A DNA stretch of 64,000 nucleotides, taken from NCBI GenBank assembly GCA_001465015.1, contig LNEO01000246.1, positions 1 to 64,000 on the forward strand. Reading direction: 5' to 3'. The stretch comes from Deltaproteobacteria bacterium Ga0077539 (GTDB taxonomy: Bacteria; Myxococcota_A; Polyangia; Polyangiales; Ga0077539). The number at the start of each line of letters is the position of its first letter. Positions within the stretch are counted from its first letter, which is position 1. The position numbers were made by a program, and so were the translations under genes. Shown piece after piece: positions 18,385 through 27,737 of this stretch. The notes under the pieces were generated by a model. It worked only from the letters and a program-made list of their open reading frames with translations, had not been told where the DNA came from and did not search any database.

Positions 18385-18440
18385 TCACGAGTCAATTGAA
18401 CGCGTTTAGTTTATACGCCCCAATTTTCAATTGAAGCGCT
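18385..18440. promoter_or_regulatory. AT-rich segment with paired TCAATTGA palindromes
   Basis: The 8-bp perfect palindrome TCAATTGA occurs at 18392-18399 and again at 18427-18434, start to start 35 bp. The surrounding 60 bases are far more AT-rich than the rest of the window and include TATAAACT on the minus strand. It lies upstream of the Cys-rich lipoprotein, downstream of glgA. It may be its promoter with a two-site operator; this is inferred from position only. Confidence 0.45.
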
Positions 18441-18504
18441 CTCCCCCATCGATTGGCCGCCGCCCCTCGGACTTCTCAAACAATCGTCCGGGCGCGCTCG
18501 CGGA

Positions 18505-19949
18505 TCACCGACCGCGGCGGCGCTCGAGCGCCCAGCGGTAGACGTCTTCGTATTGCCGGGCCGAGACGTCCCAGCCCATTGGCTTTCGCATCGAGCGCAC
18601 TTGCATCGCGCGATAGTGCTCGGGGCGCCGTCTCCACACGTCCGCCGCCCACCGGACGGTCTCGACGAGCGAACGAACGTTGAGGTCCCAGAACTTGAAG
18701 CCGGTCCCGCCGCCCTGGCCGTCGTACTGCTCGACGGTGTCGTCGAGGCCGCCCGTGGCGCGCACGATCGGGAGCGTTCCGTAGCGCTGCGAGTAGAGCT
18801 GCGTGAGACCGCACGGCTCGAAGCGCGACGGCATGAGAAAGAGGTCGGCGCCGGCGGTGATCCTGTGCGAGAGCGGCTCTTGAAAGCCGATCCACGCGCG
18901 CATCCGCCCTCCGCCGTGGTGCGACCAGGCGGCGAGCGTCGCCTCGGTGTGCGGGTCGCCCGAGCCGAGCACGACGAGCTGGATCCCGAGGTTGAGCAGC
19001 GGGCCGATGGCTTCAGCGATCACGTCGGTGCCCTTCTGATCGTTGAGCCTCGAGACGACCGCGACGAGCGGAACGTCGTCTCGCACCTCGAGCTGCAGCT
19101 CGCGCTGCAGGGCCCGCTTGTTCAACATCTTCTCGTTGAGGGTCTGGTCGTCGTAGTGGTGGGCGAGGTGGCCGTCGGTGCTGGGGTTCCACACCTGGTC
19201 GTCGATGCCGTTGAGGACGCCGACGAGGTCGCCGCCGCGAAAATTGACGACGTGCTCGAGGCCGAAGCCGCCCTCGCGCGTGCGGATCTCTCGCGCGTAC
19301 TTGGGCGAGACCGCGGTGATCATCGACGCGTGAAAGAGCCCTCCCTTGAGCAGCCCTACGGCGTCGTGGGTCTCGATGCCGTCTGCCGTATAGAGCGACC
19401 ACGGCAGGTGCGTGAGCGGGAGCTGGCGCTTCGAGAAGATCCCCTGGTGCGCCATGTTGTGAATGGTGAGCACCGACGCGGCGCGGCGATCGTGTTGGCG
19501 TAGAGCGGGATCGCCGCGGTCGGCCAGTCGTGGCAGTGAAAGACGTCGGGGACCCAGTGAAGGTGCCTGCTCAGCGAAAACGCCCCGCGCGAGAGCGCGC
19601 AGAACCGCACGAGGTTGTCCGTGGCGTGCCCGTTGGGCGGATCGTAGATGTATCCGCGCCCGTAGAGCTCCCGGTGATCGAGCAGGTACACGGGCACGTC
19701 CGAGCCCGGCAGCCGCGTCTCTTCGATGCCGCACCACAGCTCGCCGCCCATCATCGGGATGGCCAGCGGCGAGTCGTGCCGAATCGTGTCTGCGCGGATG
19801 GTGTCGTACCGAGGCAAGAGCACGCGCACGTCGTGCCCGAGGTTTCTCAGGGCCTTGGGCAGCGCGCCCACGACGTCGCCGAGACCGCCTGCCTTCGCGA
19901 ACGGAGCGCACTCCGACGCAACAAAAAGAACATTCAACGGTGCCGCCAT
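18505..19949 (-). pseudogene. glgA: Glycogen synthase, split by a one-base frameshift
   Basis: GT5 ADP-glucose glycogen/starch synthase. The N-terminal part starts at ATG 19949 (GAGGCG upstream) with [20 protein letters not shown], the ADP-glucose motif, and runs to [10 protein letters not shown] near 19490. Homology resumes at once in another frame with [13 protein letters not shown] and continues through [17 protein letters not shown] to the stop at 18505. The span is 1,445 nt, one short of a multiple of three. Restoring one base gives about 481 residues, matching E. coli GlgA (477), so one base is missing in the GC-rich run at about 19482-19492. It is either a real inactivating mutation or a sequencing error; all conserved segments are otherwise intact. 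Confidence 0.85.
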
Positions 19950-20047
19950 GTTCGCCTCGAACGGTGCGCGAGCGCGAGGCTGTCCGTCAACGACCAATGT
20001 CGTGCCAGCCCCATCCGTGGCACCCTCGGCGCCCGCGACCCACGACG

Positions 20048-22384
20048 ATGACAGAACGCAACGCTCGCCCCGCCCGATCGAGAGTCCGCGCCTCTGCGAC
20101 CGCGCTCGCCCTCAGCGCGGCGCTCGCCCTCGACGCCGCGCCCCGCTCGGCGGACGCACAACAAGCGAGCAGAGAGCGCGCAGTTCGATTTCGTGGGCGC
20201 ACAATCGATCTTCGGCCGTTTTACGAGGGGTTTCCGTACCTCGGGTTTCGCGCAGAGACCCGCGCCGAGCGGCTGATCTACTTTCACGACACGCCACAGG
20301 GTCGGCGCTTGTTGCAGCTTCCTCTGCAGGGAGGGGCCGCGCAGCTCGACCTCACGCGGGGCGAGCAGCTCGGCGACATCGACTGGAACCGCCGGGGCCT
20401 GCGCGACCTGCGCTACATCCCCTCGCGCCGCGAGTACCTGATCCTCGCGGACGACGCCAACGAAGAGCGCTACAACCTGTTCGCGCTGGCCGCGGACACG
20501 GGCGCGATCCGCCGCATCACCAACCACGATTACGTGTTCGGCGTCGGGATGAACGCCGATCGAACGCAGATCGCATACGTCCCCAGGCACGGGCAGCGCG
20601 CGCCCTATCGCTCGTGTTTGCGCGTGATCGACGTCGCGACGATGCAAGACCGCGAGGTGGTGTGCGACACGCCCGAGCTGACGTTTACCTGGAGCTCGCC
20701 CAGCTTCAGCCCCACCAGCCAATACGTGGTGCTCAACGCCAACCGCGCCAACGACCGAAAGCATCAGAACGTCGTCCTGGTGGACCTGACCGCGACGAGC
20801 CCGACGCTGCGGGTGCTCACGAATATCGAGCAGCGCCGGCGCAACGTGGCCGTGCTCGAGGAGTGGCTCAGCCCGTACCAATTCGCGTACACCTCCGACG
20901 AAGACGGCTTCACCAACGTCTTCACGATGAGCCTCCTGTCGCAGGCCACGATCGCGGCGCAGCAGGCCCGGGCGAACCCGAGGCTCGAGCTGCCCGGACC
21001 GCGCGTTCCGTGGGTGCTCGAGCCGACGAGCCGACAGCTCACCCGTTTCACCGAAGACGTCGACTCGCTGGTGATGTTCGAAGAACACCACCCGATCACG
21101 ACGAACAACGGCGCCCGAAGCGAGGACGAGGGCAACGCCGTGACCACGGTGGTCACACACCGAACGATCGGCGCTGTGGTGAAGCGACCGTACGAGAGCG
21201 AGCTGTTCGTGCTCGACCCGGACGCGACGCAGACCCGCGCAGAGCCGATCGTCGGGCGGCGCGTGTTCGACGCGTCGCTCGTGCCGCTCGACGACAAGGA
21301 TTCGACCGCGTATTTCACGACGCAATCGCGCCGCACGAGCTTCTCGCTGCTGCAGGTCGAGATTCAGGGCAGCGTGAGCGGCTCGGCTCGCACGATCGTT
21401 CCGACCACCCGCGCGTCGGTGCCCGAAGCGGTCGCGCGCGCCGTCGAGACGTGCGAGGTCGAGCGCGTGTCGATCCCGACGTTCGACACCGACTCGCGCA
21501 CGGGCCGGCCTCGGGCGCTGCACGCGTACCTTCATCGCCCGCGCAACCCCTGGCCCAACACCGCGCAGCGCTTCGCGCTGATCCAGTCGTTTTACGGCGG
21601 AGAGAACCGTTGGGACACCCAAGCGCAAGTCCTCTGCGCCGCCGGAGCGATCGTGTTGTCGCCCTCGGTCCGCGGGAGCGCTGGGTTCGGCGCGGACTTC
21701 GCGGCGCTCAACGATCACGACCTCGGCGGCAACGAGATGTTCGACCTCGTCTACGTCGCGCGATGGCTCGCGCAGCGCGAACACCTCGATGAGCGACAAA
21801 TCGGCGTGTACGGCGGGAGCCACGGGGGCTACGCGGCCATGCGCGCGCTCACGATGCCAGAAGAGGTCAACGGACGTCGCGATCGGTTCGATTGGGGCTT
21901 CGGCGTGTCGTGGTTCGGGTTCTCGAACATCCTGACCTTTCACGAGCGCTGCAACATCCCCGACTGGGTGCTGCTCGAGGCGGGAGATCCTCGGGTCGAG
22001 CGCGATCGATTGCTCGATCGATCACCGATTTCGCACGTGGATCGAATGCGCGCGCCGCTGCTGCTCTTGCACGGAGAGAACGACAATCGAGTCCCCGTGA
22101 TCGAGAGCCGACAGATGGCCGAGGCCCTTCGCCGCGCCCGAAAAAGGTTCGTGTACGAAGAGTTCGCGGGGCAAGGTCACGGCCTCAAGGGAATCGAGAA
22201 CCAGCACCGCGTCTGGACCGCGGTGTTTGCCTTTCTCGAGCGCGACGCGCTCCGCGCGCAACGCGGGGTGGCGACTTCTGTACGCACCCGCGTCAGGCTC
22301 GTGTCTCCGCTCGTTCTCGGAGCGCTCGCGCTCGCCGCGCTGTGCGCAGGTGGCGCGTACGCTTCGCGCCGCGCACGGCAGTAG
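20048..22384 (+). CDS. S9 family prolyl oligopeptidase-type serine peptidase
   Basis: About 778 residues. An N-terminal signal peptide (ends SADAQ) is followed by a beta-propeller region (about 60-500) with repeats such as [16 protein letters not shown]. The alpha/beta-hydrolase domain carries the triad Ser-591 (GGSHGG), Asp-679 (GENDNRVP) and His-711 (GQGHG). A C-terminal hydrophobic segment and Arg-rich end ([18 protein letters not shown]) suggest anchoring to a membrane, unusual for the family. It probably cleaves peptides in the periplasm. The ATG at 20048 is chosen because it starts the signal peptide. Confidence 0.85.
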   Translation: MTERNARPARSRVRASATALALSAALALDAAPRSADAQQASRERAVRFRGRTIDLRPFYEGFPYLGFRAETRAERLIYFHDTPQGRRLLQLPLQGGAAQLDLTRGEQLGDIDWNRRGLRDLRYIPSRREYLILADDANEERYNLFALAADTGAIRRITNHDYVFGVGMNADRTQIAYVPRHGQRAPYRSCLRVIDVATMQDREVVCDTPELTFTWSSPSFSPTSQYVVLNANRANDRKHQNVVLVDLTATSPTLRVLTNIEQRRRNVAVLEEWLSPYQFAYTSDEDGFTNVFTMSLLSQATIAAQQARANPRLELPGPRVPWVLEPTSRQLTRFTEDVDSLVMFEEHHPITTNNGARSEDEGNAVTTVVTHRTIGAVVKRPYESELFVLDPDATQTRAEPIVGRRVFDASLVPLDDKDSTAYFTTQSRRTSFSLLQVEIQGSVSGSARTIVPTTRASVPEAVARAVETCEVERVSIPTFDTDSRTGRPRALHAYLHRPRNPWPNTAQRFALIQSFYGGENRWDTQAQVLCAAGAIVLSPSVRGSAGFGADFAALNDHDLGGNEMFDLVYVARWLAQREHLDERQIGVYGGSHGGYAAMRALTMPEEVNGRRDRFDWGFGVSWFGFSNILTFHERCNIPDWVLLEAGDPRVERDRLLDRSPISHVDRMRAPLLLLHGENDNRVPVIESRQMAEALRRARKRFVYEEFAGQGHGLKGIENQHRVWTAVFAFLERDALRAQRGVATSVRTRVRLVSPLVLGALALAALCAGGAYASRRARQ

Positions 22385-22430
22385 GCGGCCAACAACGGTG
22401 CGACGATTGTGTTTCAGACTCGCATCCGAT

Positions 22431-22492
22431 CCCTTCGTTGTGGCGTAATCCGCCGTCACGAAGGGTCCGAGCCAGCCCCGAACACTGGCTCG
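22431..22492 (+). terminator. Two consecutive hairpins after the S9 peptidase gene
   Basis: Hairpin 1: CCCTTCGT (22431-22438) pairs with ACGAAGGG (22458-22465), with an inner GGCG/CGCC stem. Hairpin 2: CGAGCCAG (22468-22475) pairs with CTGGCTCG (22485-22492) around a 9-nt loop. Both lie 47-108 nt after the stop. No T-run follows, so termination may not be of the classic intrinsic type. Confidence 0.55.
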
Positions 22493-22620
22493 GTCGCGGC
22501 GCCCACGAGGGACGTCGCCGATGGACGAATAGGATCGGCCCCGTAGAAATTCATTCGAACCAAGACCGCGCATGGAGTGCACGACGACGACCATCGCGGT
22601 CGCGGTTTAGAGCATCGACG

Positions 22621-23373
22621 ATGGCAAACACGATCGCACACCGATCCGCGCAGGAGCTCGCGGCCGGCTACAAGATGTCCCACCGCGTCGCGGAGATCAT
22701 CGCGATGATCTCGTACGCAGCGCTGGCGGGCATCATGTACTACCACCTCGTTCCGCTCATTGGAGCGAGGCCGATCACCTTCGTGATCGGGGCGCTCGCT
22801 GGATATTTCGCAGCGGATTTCGTCTCGGGGTTCGTCCACTGGTTCTGTGACACGTGGGGCTCGGTCGAGTGGCCCGTGGTGGGACCGGTCTTCATCCGCA
22901 CCTTTCGCGAGCACCACGTCGATCCGGACTCGATCACGCGGCACGACTTCGTCGAGACCAACGGCGCCTCGTGCATGGCTGTGTTGCCCGCCCTCATCCC
23001 AGGAGCGCTCTTTCGACCAGACCCCACGAGCACGGTGCAAGTGCTCGTCGCCGGCGCGATCGTGACGTTTTGCGCGCTGATTCCCTTCACGACGCAGACG
23101 CACAAGTGGGCGCACATGAAGATCGAGGACGTCTCGCTCCTCGGTCGTCTGCTGATCAAATCGGGGATCCTGCTCAACCACACCGAGCACGACCGTCACC
23201 ACCACGCGCCCTTCACCGTGGGCTACTGCATCACGTCGGGCCGCTGCAACAAGCTCCTCGATCGGTTCGGGATCTGGCGTCTCGCCGAGCGAGTCATCAC
23301 CCGCGTCACCGGCGCCATCCCGCGCGAAGACGACATCGGTCGCGGCGCGGCCGAGCGCATCGCCGCGCAGTGA
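22621..23373 (+). CDS. carF: CarF/TMEM189-family plasmanylethanolamine desaturase
   Basis: 250 residues, membrane protein with four or so helices. The family's histidine motifs are present in order: GFVHWFCDTWGS, FREHHVDP, HKWAH and HTEHDRHHHAPF, expected to bind two irons. Family members (CarF of Myxococcus, human PEDS1) introduce the vinyl-ether bond that turns ether phospholipids into plasmalogens; in Myxococcus this is needed for the light/singlet-oxygen carotenoid response. Related plant FAD4 desaturates a phosphatidylglycerol acyl chain, so substrate is inferred. It is convergent with the operon ending at 23419. Confidence 0.88.
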   Translation: MANTIAHRSAQELAAGYKMSHRVAEIIAMISYAALAGIMYYHLVPLIGARPITFVIGALAGYFAADFVSGFVHWFCDTWGSVEWPVVGPVFIRTFREHHVDPDSITRHDFVETNGASCMAVLPALIPGALFRPDPTSTVQVLVAGAIVTFCALIPFTTQTHKWAHMKIEDVSLLGRLLIKSGILLNHTEHDRHHHAPFTVGYCITSGRCNKLLDRFGIWRLAERVITRVTGAIPREDDIGRGAAERIAAQ

Positions 23374-23418
23374 TCGCAACGGGGGGGGATTGGCGAGCGG
23401 GAGCCGCGGCGCGGGAGT

Positions 23419-24159
23419 TCACGGGGAGTCGAGATACCAGCCGTCCGCGAGCGAGTGGGGACCGCGCACCGCGCGGAGCGCCCGACGAGCGCGCGAGCGG
23501 TGGAGATCCTCGTACATGCGCAAGAAGATGTACGCGCCGAGCTCGAGCCCTTGCTCGATCTGGTAGGCGTGCCGCGGGTGCGCCGCGAACGGGCCGCGCA
23601 GCAATTGATAGAAGCCTTCGGCGTGCTCGACGTCGAGCTTCTCGTGCGTCGCGTAGTGAACGATCGAGGCCTCCTCGAGCCACCCGCGATCGATGATCGC
23701 GCGCCCGATCCGCGCGGAGATGGTCGCGAAGCGATCCTCGATGAAGCCGAACACGGCGATCGCCGTGTACAGGTCGTCCATCACCGCGGCGCCCGCCAAC
23801 GTCGTGTTGAAAGCCCGCACCTCGGGCCACAGCGCGCGCGCCTCGACCTGCTCTTGCGTCACGCCGAGCCGCGAGAGCAGCGCGAGAAACGTTCGCTCGT
23901 GCGAGAGGCGGAGGTTTCCGTGGCCGTGCTCGTCGTCGATGTTGGTGAGCAAAGAGACGCGCTGCTCGGGCCGCCCGATGCGCCCCGCGAGCGCCGCCAT
24001 CGGCCGCGCGAAGAACACCACCGCGAACAAGAACTGGATCTGCGTCTCGACGAAATCCTCCCGAGAAAAGCTGCCGTCGGCGAGCGCACGAAAGTACGGG
24101 TTCTCATCGAGCGGGTGCCGCGCCTTCGCAGCGCGGACTGTCTCTTCGAAGGTCGCCAT
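23419..24159 (-). CDS. Heme-oxygenase-like (HDO/TenA-fold) iron-containing redox protein
   Basis: 246 residues, almost all helical. Candidate metal ligands are DDEHGHG (about 75-81), FIEDRF and HYATHEKLDVEHAE (about 165-178), the spacing seen in heme-oxygenase-like di-iron oxidases/oxygenases and in PqqC/TenA relatives. It is the last gene of a minus-strand run, 48 nt after the GNAT gene. It could oxidise an amino-acid or lipid intermediate made by the upstream enzymes. Substrate unknown, and a cofactor-free TenA-like role is possible. Confidence 0.65.
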   Translation of the reverse strand: MATFEETVRAAKARHPLDENPYFRALADGSFSREDFVETQIQFLFAVVFFARPMAALAGRIGRPEQRVSLLTNIDDEHGHGNLRLSHERTFLALLSRLGVTQEQVEARALWPEVRAFNTTLAGAAVMDDLYTAIAVFGFIEDRFATISARIGRAIIDRGWLEEASIVHYATHEKLDVEHAEGFYQLLRGPFAAHPRHAYQIEQGLELGAYIFLRMYEDLHRSRARRALRAVRGPHSLADGWYLDSP

Positions 24160-24207
24160 TGCGACCGATGATGTAGCGCGAGGCGCGGTCGAATTGAAGG
24201 AGCGCGC

Positions 24208-25119
24208 TTAGATCTCGCTCGTGGCGATGTGCACGACCCGCCCCCTCGGAGGGCCGCCAGGCAGCGCGAGCCCGTACACGGTGCAGACCGTGTCCGAGTG
24301 AACGCCACGCGACGCGAGCCAGCTTCGTTCGGCCTCGAGCCGCTCGTCGAGCGACCAGCACACAAGCGCGCGCTCGCCGCGAGCCACGAGCGCCTCGCCG
24401 CACGCGCGAAGATAGTGCCCGAGCGACGATCCCCACCCGTCCGGCGCGCGCGTCGCGTGAACGAGCGGCCACGGCTCGTGGGTCGAGACGATGCGCAGAT
24501 CCTTGCGCCCCGCGGTCGATACCAGCCCGAGCGCGTCTCCCCCTGCGGTGGGCGAGAGGTTCAACACCTGACCGGCGCGAGGTGGACCGCCCGCGGGCTC
24601 GAGCGACGCGAGCCGCGCGGGCTCGACGAAATAGAGCCGCGTCGTCGCCAACGGCGAAGACAGCCGCGCAGGGTGGAGAGGGCCTCTGGCCGAGCGCAGC
24701 ACGTCTCCGCGCGCGCCGCGCATGGCCGCGCCGTAGGCCAGACGCCAGCGGCGAAGCTCGCTGTGTCGAGCACACAGAATCAAGGCCTCGCGGAGCATGC
24801 GCGCTCCGAGGCCCGCGCCCCGGTGGCTCTCGGCCAACTTGTAGTCGCAGAGGTACGCGCTCGCGATCGATCGGCCGTCCAACGTCGCGCGCTTGAGCAC
24901 GCCGACGAGCGCCCCGACCACCCTGCCCTGCTCGAGCGCGAGCAGAAACCGCGCGTCGCCCATGGCCGAGAAGAACGGGTGATACCGCGCCCCGTGGTCG
25001 ATGAAGAAGCGCTCGCGACCGTCGCCGAGCGGATAAGCGATCGAGCGCTCGAGCTCGAGCAAAGACGCTGCGTGCTCGGCGATCGACGCGCTGTCGCAGA
25101 GCGCGAGACGAACGGTCAC
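24208..25119 (-). CDS. GNAT family N-acetyltransferase-like protein
   Basis: About 303 residues, starting at a GTG that overlaps the upstream stop (GTGA). The GNAT core is in the first half: LLALEQGRVVGALVG, SAYLCDYKLAESHRGAGLGARML (the acetyl-CoA loop Q/RxxGxG appears as HRGAGLG). The second half is longer than a single GNAT domain and may be a degenerate second copy (DGWGSSLGHYLRACGEALVARGERALVCW). Such proteins acylate amines. Its coupling to a BtaA-like transferase suggests the aminocarboxypropyl product as substrate, which is inference. Confidence 0.72.
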   Translation of the reverse strand: MTVRLALCDSASIAEHAASLLELERSIAYPLGDGRERFFIDHGARYHPFFSAMGDARFLLALEQGRVVGALVGVLKRATLDGRSIASAYLCDYKLAESHRGAGLGARMLREALILCARHSELRRWRLAYGAAMRGARGDVLRSARGPLHPARLSSPLATTRLYFVEPARLASLEPAGGPPRAGQVLNLSPTAGGDALGLVSTAGRKDLRIVSTHEPWPLVHATRAPDGWGSSLGHYLRACGEALVARGERALVCWSLDERLEAERSWLASRGVHSDTVCTVYGLALPGGPPRGRVVHIATSEI

Positions 25120-26096
25120 GCATCGCCTCCGCGCGCGCGACGAAACACGAGCACCCGCTCGTAGAAGAGGCTGCGATCTTCGGCGAGCAGCTCGCGCGAC
25201 CGCGCGACGTCGAGCGCGAAGTCCTCGCCCAGCGCCGCGGCGAGATCGCGTTGGTTGTTGAGCTGCCGAACGAGCACGATGCACCCGCGCTTGCAGCGCG
25301 CCCGCAGAATCGACGCCCAAGCAGCGGTCTGCGGGTCGTCGCTCCAGTCGAGGACGTTCGAGAGCGACACGAGGTCGTACCGAGAGAGGTCGGTGACACT
25401 GTCGAGCGAGCCATGAACGAGTCGAGGCAACGCGCGCGCAGGCCGAGCGAGGTACGAAGGCAGCGCGCGCTCGAGGTATCGGCCGAGCAACACGTGGTGC
25501 AAGAAGTAGTTCTCGCCCGCGTCGTGCCTCGCCAGACCCTGCTCGAACGCCCGCTGAAAATACGCGGGATACGAGCCCTTCGTCGCGTGTTGCGTGGCGG
25601 ACGGGCCGAACATGGCCTCGAGCATCGCGCCATGAAACACCGAGTGAAAGACGGGCGCCCAATAGGGAGAGCTCGACCAGCGCTCGACCGTGGCGCGCCG
25701 CGACTCGAGGCTCGCCGCGAAGAACGCGGTGAGCTCTTCGTCGGTCGCGACCAGGCTGTTGATCGCCCCGCGCATCACGCGAAAGAGCCGCTCGAACTCT
25801 CCGCGTTGATTGAGGGCGCCCGGCGCGTCGTCTTCGATGTTGAGCAGGCCGGGGGACGCATCGCCACGGGCGGCGTCGAACTTCTGGCGAACGTGCTCGA
25901 GCTGCGCGGGGTTGATGTCGAACGCCGTGACCGAAAGCGCGTCGCACGCGCCGAGCAGCGACAGCGCCGTGCATCCGCCCGAGGCGACGACGAGCGCGGC
26001 GCGGCCCGAGGCGCCGCCGAGGTCTCGCTCGAGGATCGCGCGCTCGAGCTCGGGGTCTTCGCGTACGACGGCAAACGAGACCCGCGAGAGACTCAT
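25116..26096 (-). CDS. DUF3419 / BtaA-like 3-amino-3-carboxypropyl transferase
   Basis: 326 residues. It shows the SAM fold of BtaA: VREDPELE, VVASGGCTALSLL, VTAFDINPAQLEHV, then YFLHHVLLGRY and YDLVSLSNVLDW. BtaA moves the 3-amino-3-carboxypropyl group of S-adenosylmethionine to diacylglycerol, the first step of betaine-lipid synthesis. The BtaB N-methyltransferase that normally follows is missing; FAD oxidoreductase, GNAT and heme-oxygenase-like genes flank it instead. The ATG overlaps the preceding stop (ATGA). It probably acts at the membrane on a lipid or alcohol acceptor. Confidence 0.78.
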   Translation of the reverse strand: MSLSRVSFAVVREDPELERAILERDLGGASGRAALVVASGGCTALSLLGACDALSVTAFDINPAQLEHVRQKFDAARGDASPGLLNIEDDAPGALNQRGEFERLFRVMRGAINSLVATDEELTAFFAASLESRRATVERWSSSPYWAPVFHSVFHGAMLEAMFGPSATQHATKGSYPAYFQRAFEQGLARHDAGENYFLHHVLLGRYLERALPSYLARPARALPRLVHGSLDSVTDLSRYDLVSLSNVLDWSDDPQTAAWASILRARCKRGCIVLVRQLNNQRDLAAALGEDFALDVARSRELLAEDRSLFYERVLVFRRARGGDA

Positions 26097-27706
26097 GGGA
26101 TCGCCGGCAATCCGAGGTCGTAGAGCAGCTTGTCCGCCGCTTGAAATGGCTCGAAGATCGATGGCTCTTCGAGGGGCCAGACGCCGGCGCGGTCGGCGCT
26201 CGAGCCAGACGCCTCGAGGATCGCGTTGGTCGCGCGGCGCGCGGCCTCGTTGGCGGCCTCCATCGTTGCGAGGTCGGTGTGAGTCCGCACGAAATCCGCT
26301 GCGAGAAACAGGTTGGGGATCTTCGTGGCTGCCTCGGGGCGATGGCGCCAGGTGTCGACGGTGTTCACGAGCAGCGGCTCGAGGTTGGCGACGCCGCTCG
26401 GGTTGGGAACGATGATGGCCTCGTCGAGCGACCAGCCAGCGATGTTGTCGTCATCGAGCTCTTTGATCGCGTCGTCGTTGAGCGCCCGCTTCATCTGCGC
26501 CCAGACCTCGTTCTTGATCATCTCGCGGTCTTGGACTTGATTGGCAGGGAGCCCGTAGAGAATCCCTGGGTTGTCCCAGTTGGACACGTCGACCGACAGG
26601 ATGCCTCGCACTTCTCCGTCGCCGTACTCCGCGAGCTTGCTTCGCCAGAACTGCGCTTGCGACACCGCGGTGAGCGCCCACGGGGTGTCGACGAAGAGGA
26701 TGTGCCCGGAGGTGAGGGGCACGTCGCGTTTGAGATAGAACTGGATCCCGTTCATCCAAGCGGTCTTCAAGAAGCGAAGGCCGTCGAGCGAAGGGTCGAT
26801 GGCCTTCATCTGTGCGCTGACGAGCGGACGAAACACCTCGAGCGGCACCGCCGAGACGTAGTAGTCCGCGGTGTAATCGTGGGTCGATCCGTCGGCGTAC
26901 GTGGCGGTGACCTTGGTCACCCGAGAGGCGTCCGTGTGGATTTTGGTGACCTTTGCGCCGCTCACGATCGTGGCGCCGAGCCCTTGGATCTGCTTGCGCC
27001 AGGGATCGATCCACACCTCCGACGTCGGGCCGTCGAGCAGGCGGTCGAGCTCGCCGCGACCGAAGTCCATGATCAACTGGATGAGGGTGTTTCCGACGGT
27101 GCGCGTGCTGCCTTCTTCGGCGCGGAGCGCGACGAGCGTTCGCGTCATTCCGCGCGCGAGCAGGTCTTGAAACGCCTGTGATTTGTTGCTGGCCTTGAGA
27201 TAGTCCCACCAGGAGATCTTCTCGAGCTCGCCGAGCCGGCGCGCGTCGGACATCTTCAGGATGTGAAACATCCGACCGGTGAACTCGGCGAGCTCCCACA
27301 GGGGGATGCCGAGCGGCGTAAAGATCGCGCGCAGCTCGAGAAGAAACTCCGCGGGGGTCTTGGGGAGCTTCAGAAAGTAGATGGGGTCTTCGCCGCCGCT
27401 GCGGGCCATCATGAACTTCGTCGCCTCGACGAGGTGCTCTTTGACCGGCCTTCCGTCGTACGAAGTCACCCGGGACATCGTGTCCGGCACGTGCTTGTAA
27501 AACCCCGGAAAGAACCGAAACCCGTGCTCGCCGGGGAGATCTTTGCGCCCGCCGACCGCCGTTCCGGGCACCGGATACGACCGAGCCTTGCCTCCTACCG
27601 CTGACCGGCTCTCGAGCACGGTCACTTCGAATCCTCGCTCTGCGAGCTCGTGGGCCGCAGTGAGCCCTCCGATGCCGCCGCCCATGATGAGCACCCTCTT
27701 CTTCAT
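26093..27706 (-). CDS. FAD-dependent oxidoreductase, HpnE/phytoene-desaturase/amine-oxidase superfamily
   Basis: About 537 residues from ATG 27706. The N-terminal dinucleotide fold GGGIGGLTAAHELAERG is followed by VLESRSAVGGKARS and GEHGFRFFPGFYKHV, the pattern of hydroxysqualene dehydroxylase-like and carotenoid-desaturase-like flavoproteins. The C-terminal FAD motif is NLFLAADFVRTHTDLATMEAANEA. No Shine-Dalgarno is evident. First gene of the four-gene run, diverging from prs with only 31 nt between start codons. It likely dehydrogenates a lipid or amine; which one cannot be told from sequence. Confidence 0.78.
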   Translation of the reverse strand: MKKRVLIMGGGIGGLTAAHELAERGFEVTVLESRSAVGGKARSYPVPGTAVGGRKDLPGEHGFRFFPGFYKHVPDTMSRVTSYDGRPVKEHLVEATKFMMARSGGEDPIYFLKLPKTPAEFLLELRAIFTPLGIPLWELAEFTGRMFHILKMSDARRLGELEKISWWDYLKASNKSQAFQDLLARGMTRTLVALRAEEGSTRTVGNTLIQLIMDFGRGELDRLLDGPTSEVWIDPWRKQIQGLGATIVSGAKVTKIHTDASRVTKVTATYADGSTHDYTADYYVSAVPLEVFRPLVSAQMKAIDPSLDGLRFLKTAWMNGIQFYLKRDVPLTSGHILFVDTPWALTAVSQAQFWRSKLAEYGDGEVRGILSVDVSNWDNPGILYGLPANQVQDREMIKNEVWAQMKRALNDDAIKELDDDNIAGWSLDEAIIVPNPSGVANLEPLLVNTVDTWRHRPEAATKIPNLFLAADFVRTHTDLATMEAANEAARRATNAILEASGSSADRAGVWPLEEPSIFEPFQAADKLLYDLGLPAIP

Positions 27707-27737
27707 CGTGCGCGCGATGATACGCTCAACTCCATCG

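Noticed and set aside
18396-18504. tRNA or small RNA in the AT-rich gap
   Set aside because: No cloverleaf or conserved T-loop sequence was found.
19934-21943. About 670-codon minus-strand frame opposite the S9 peptidase
   Set aside because: Composition is His/Arg/Val-rich with no domains, whereas the plus strand has an intact catalytic triad.
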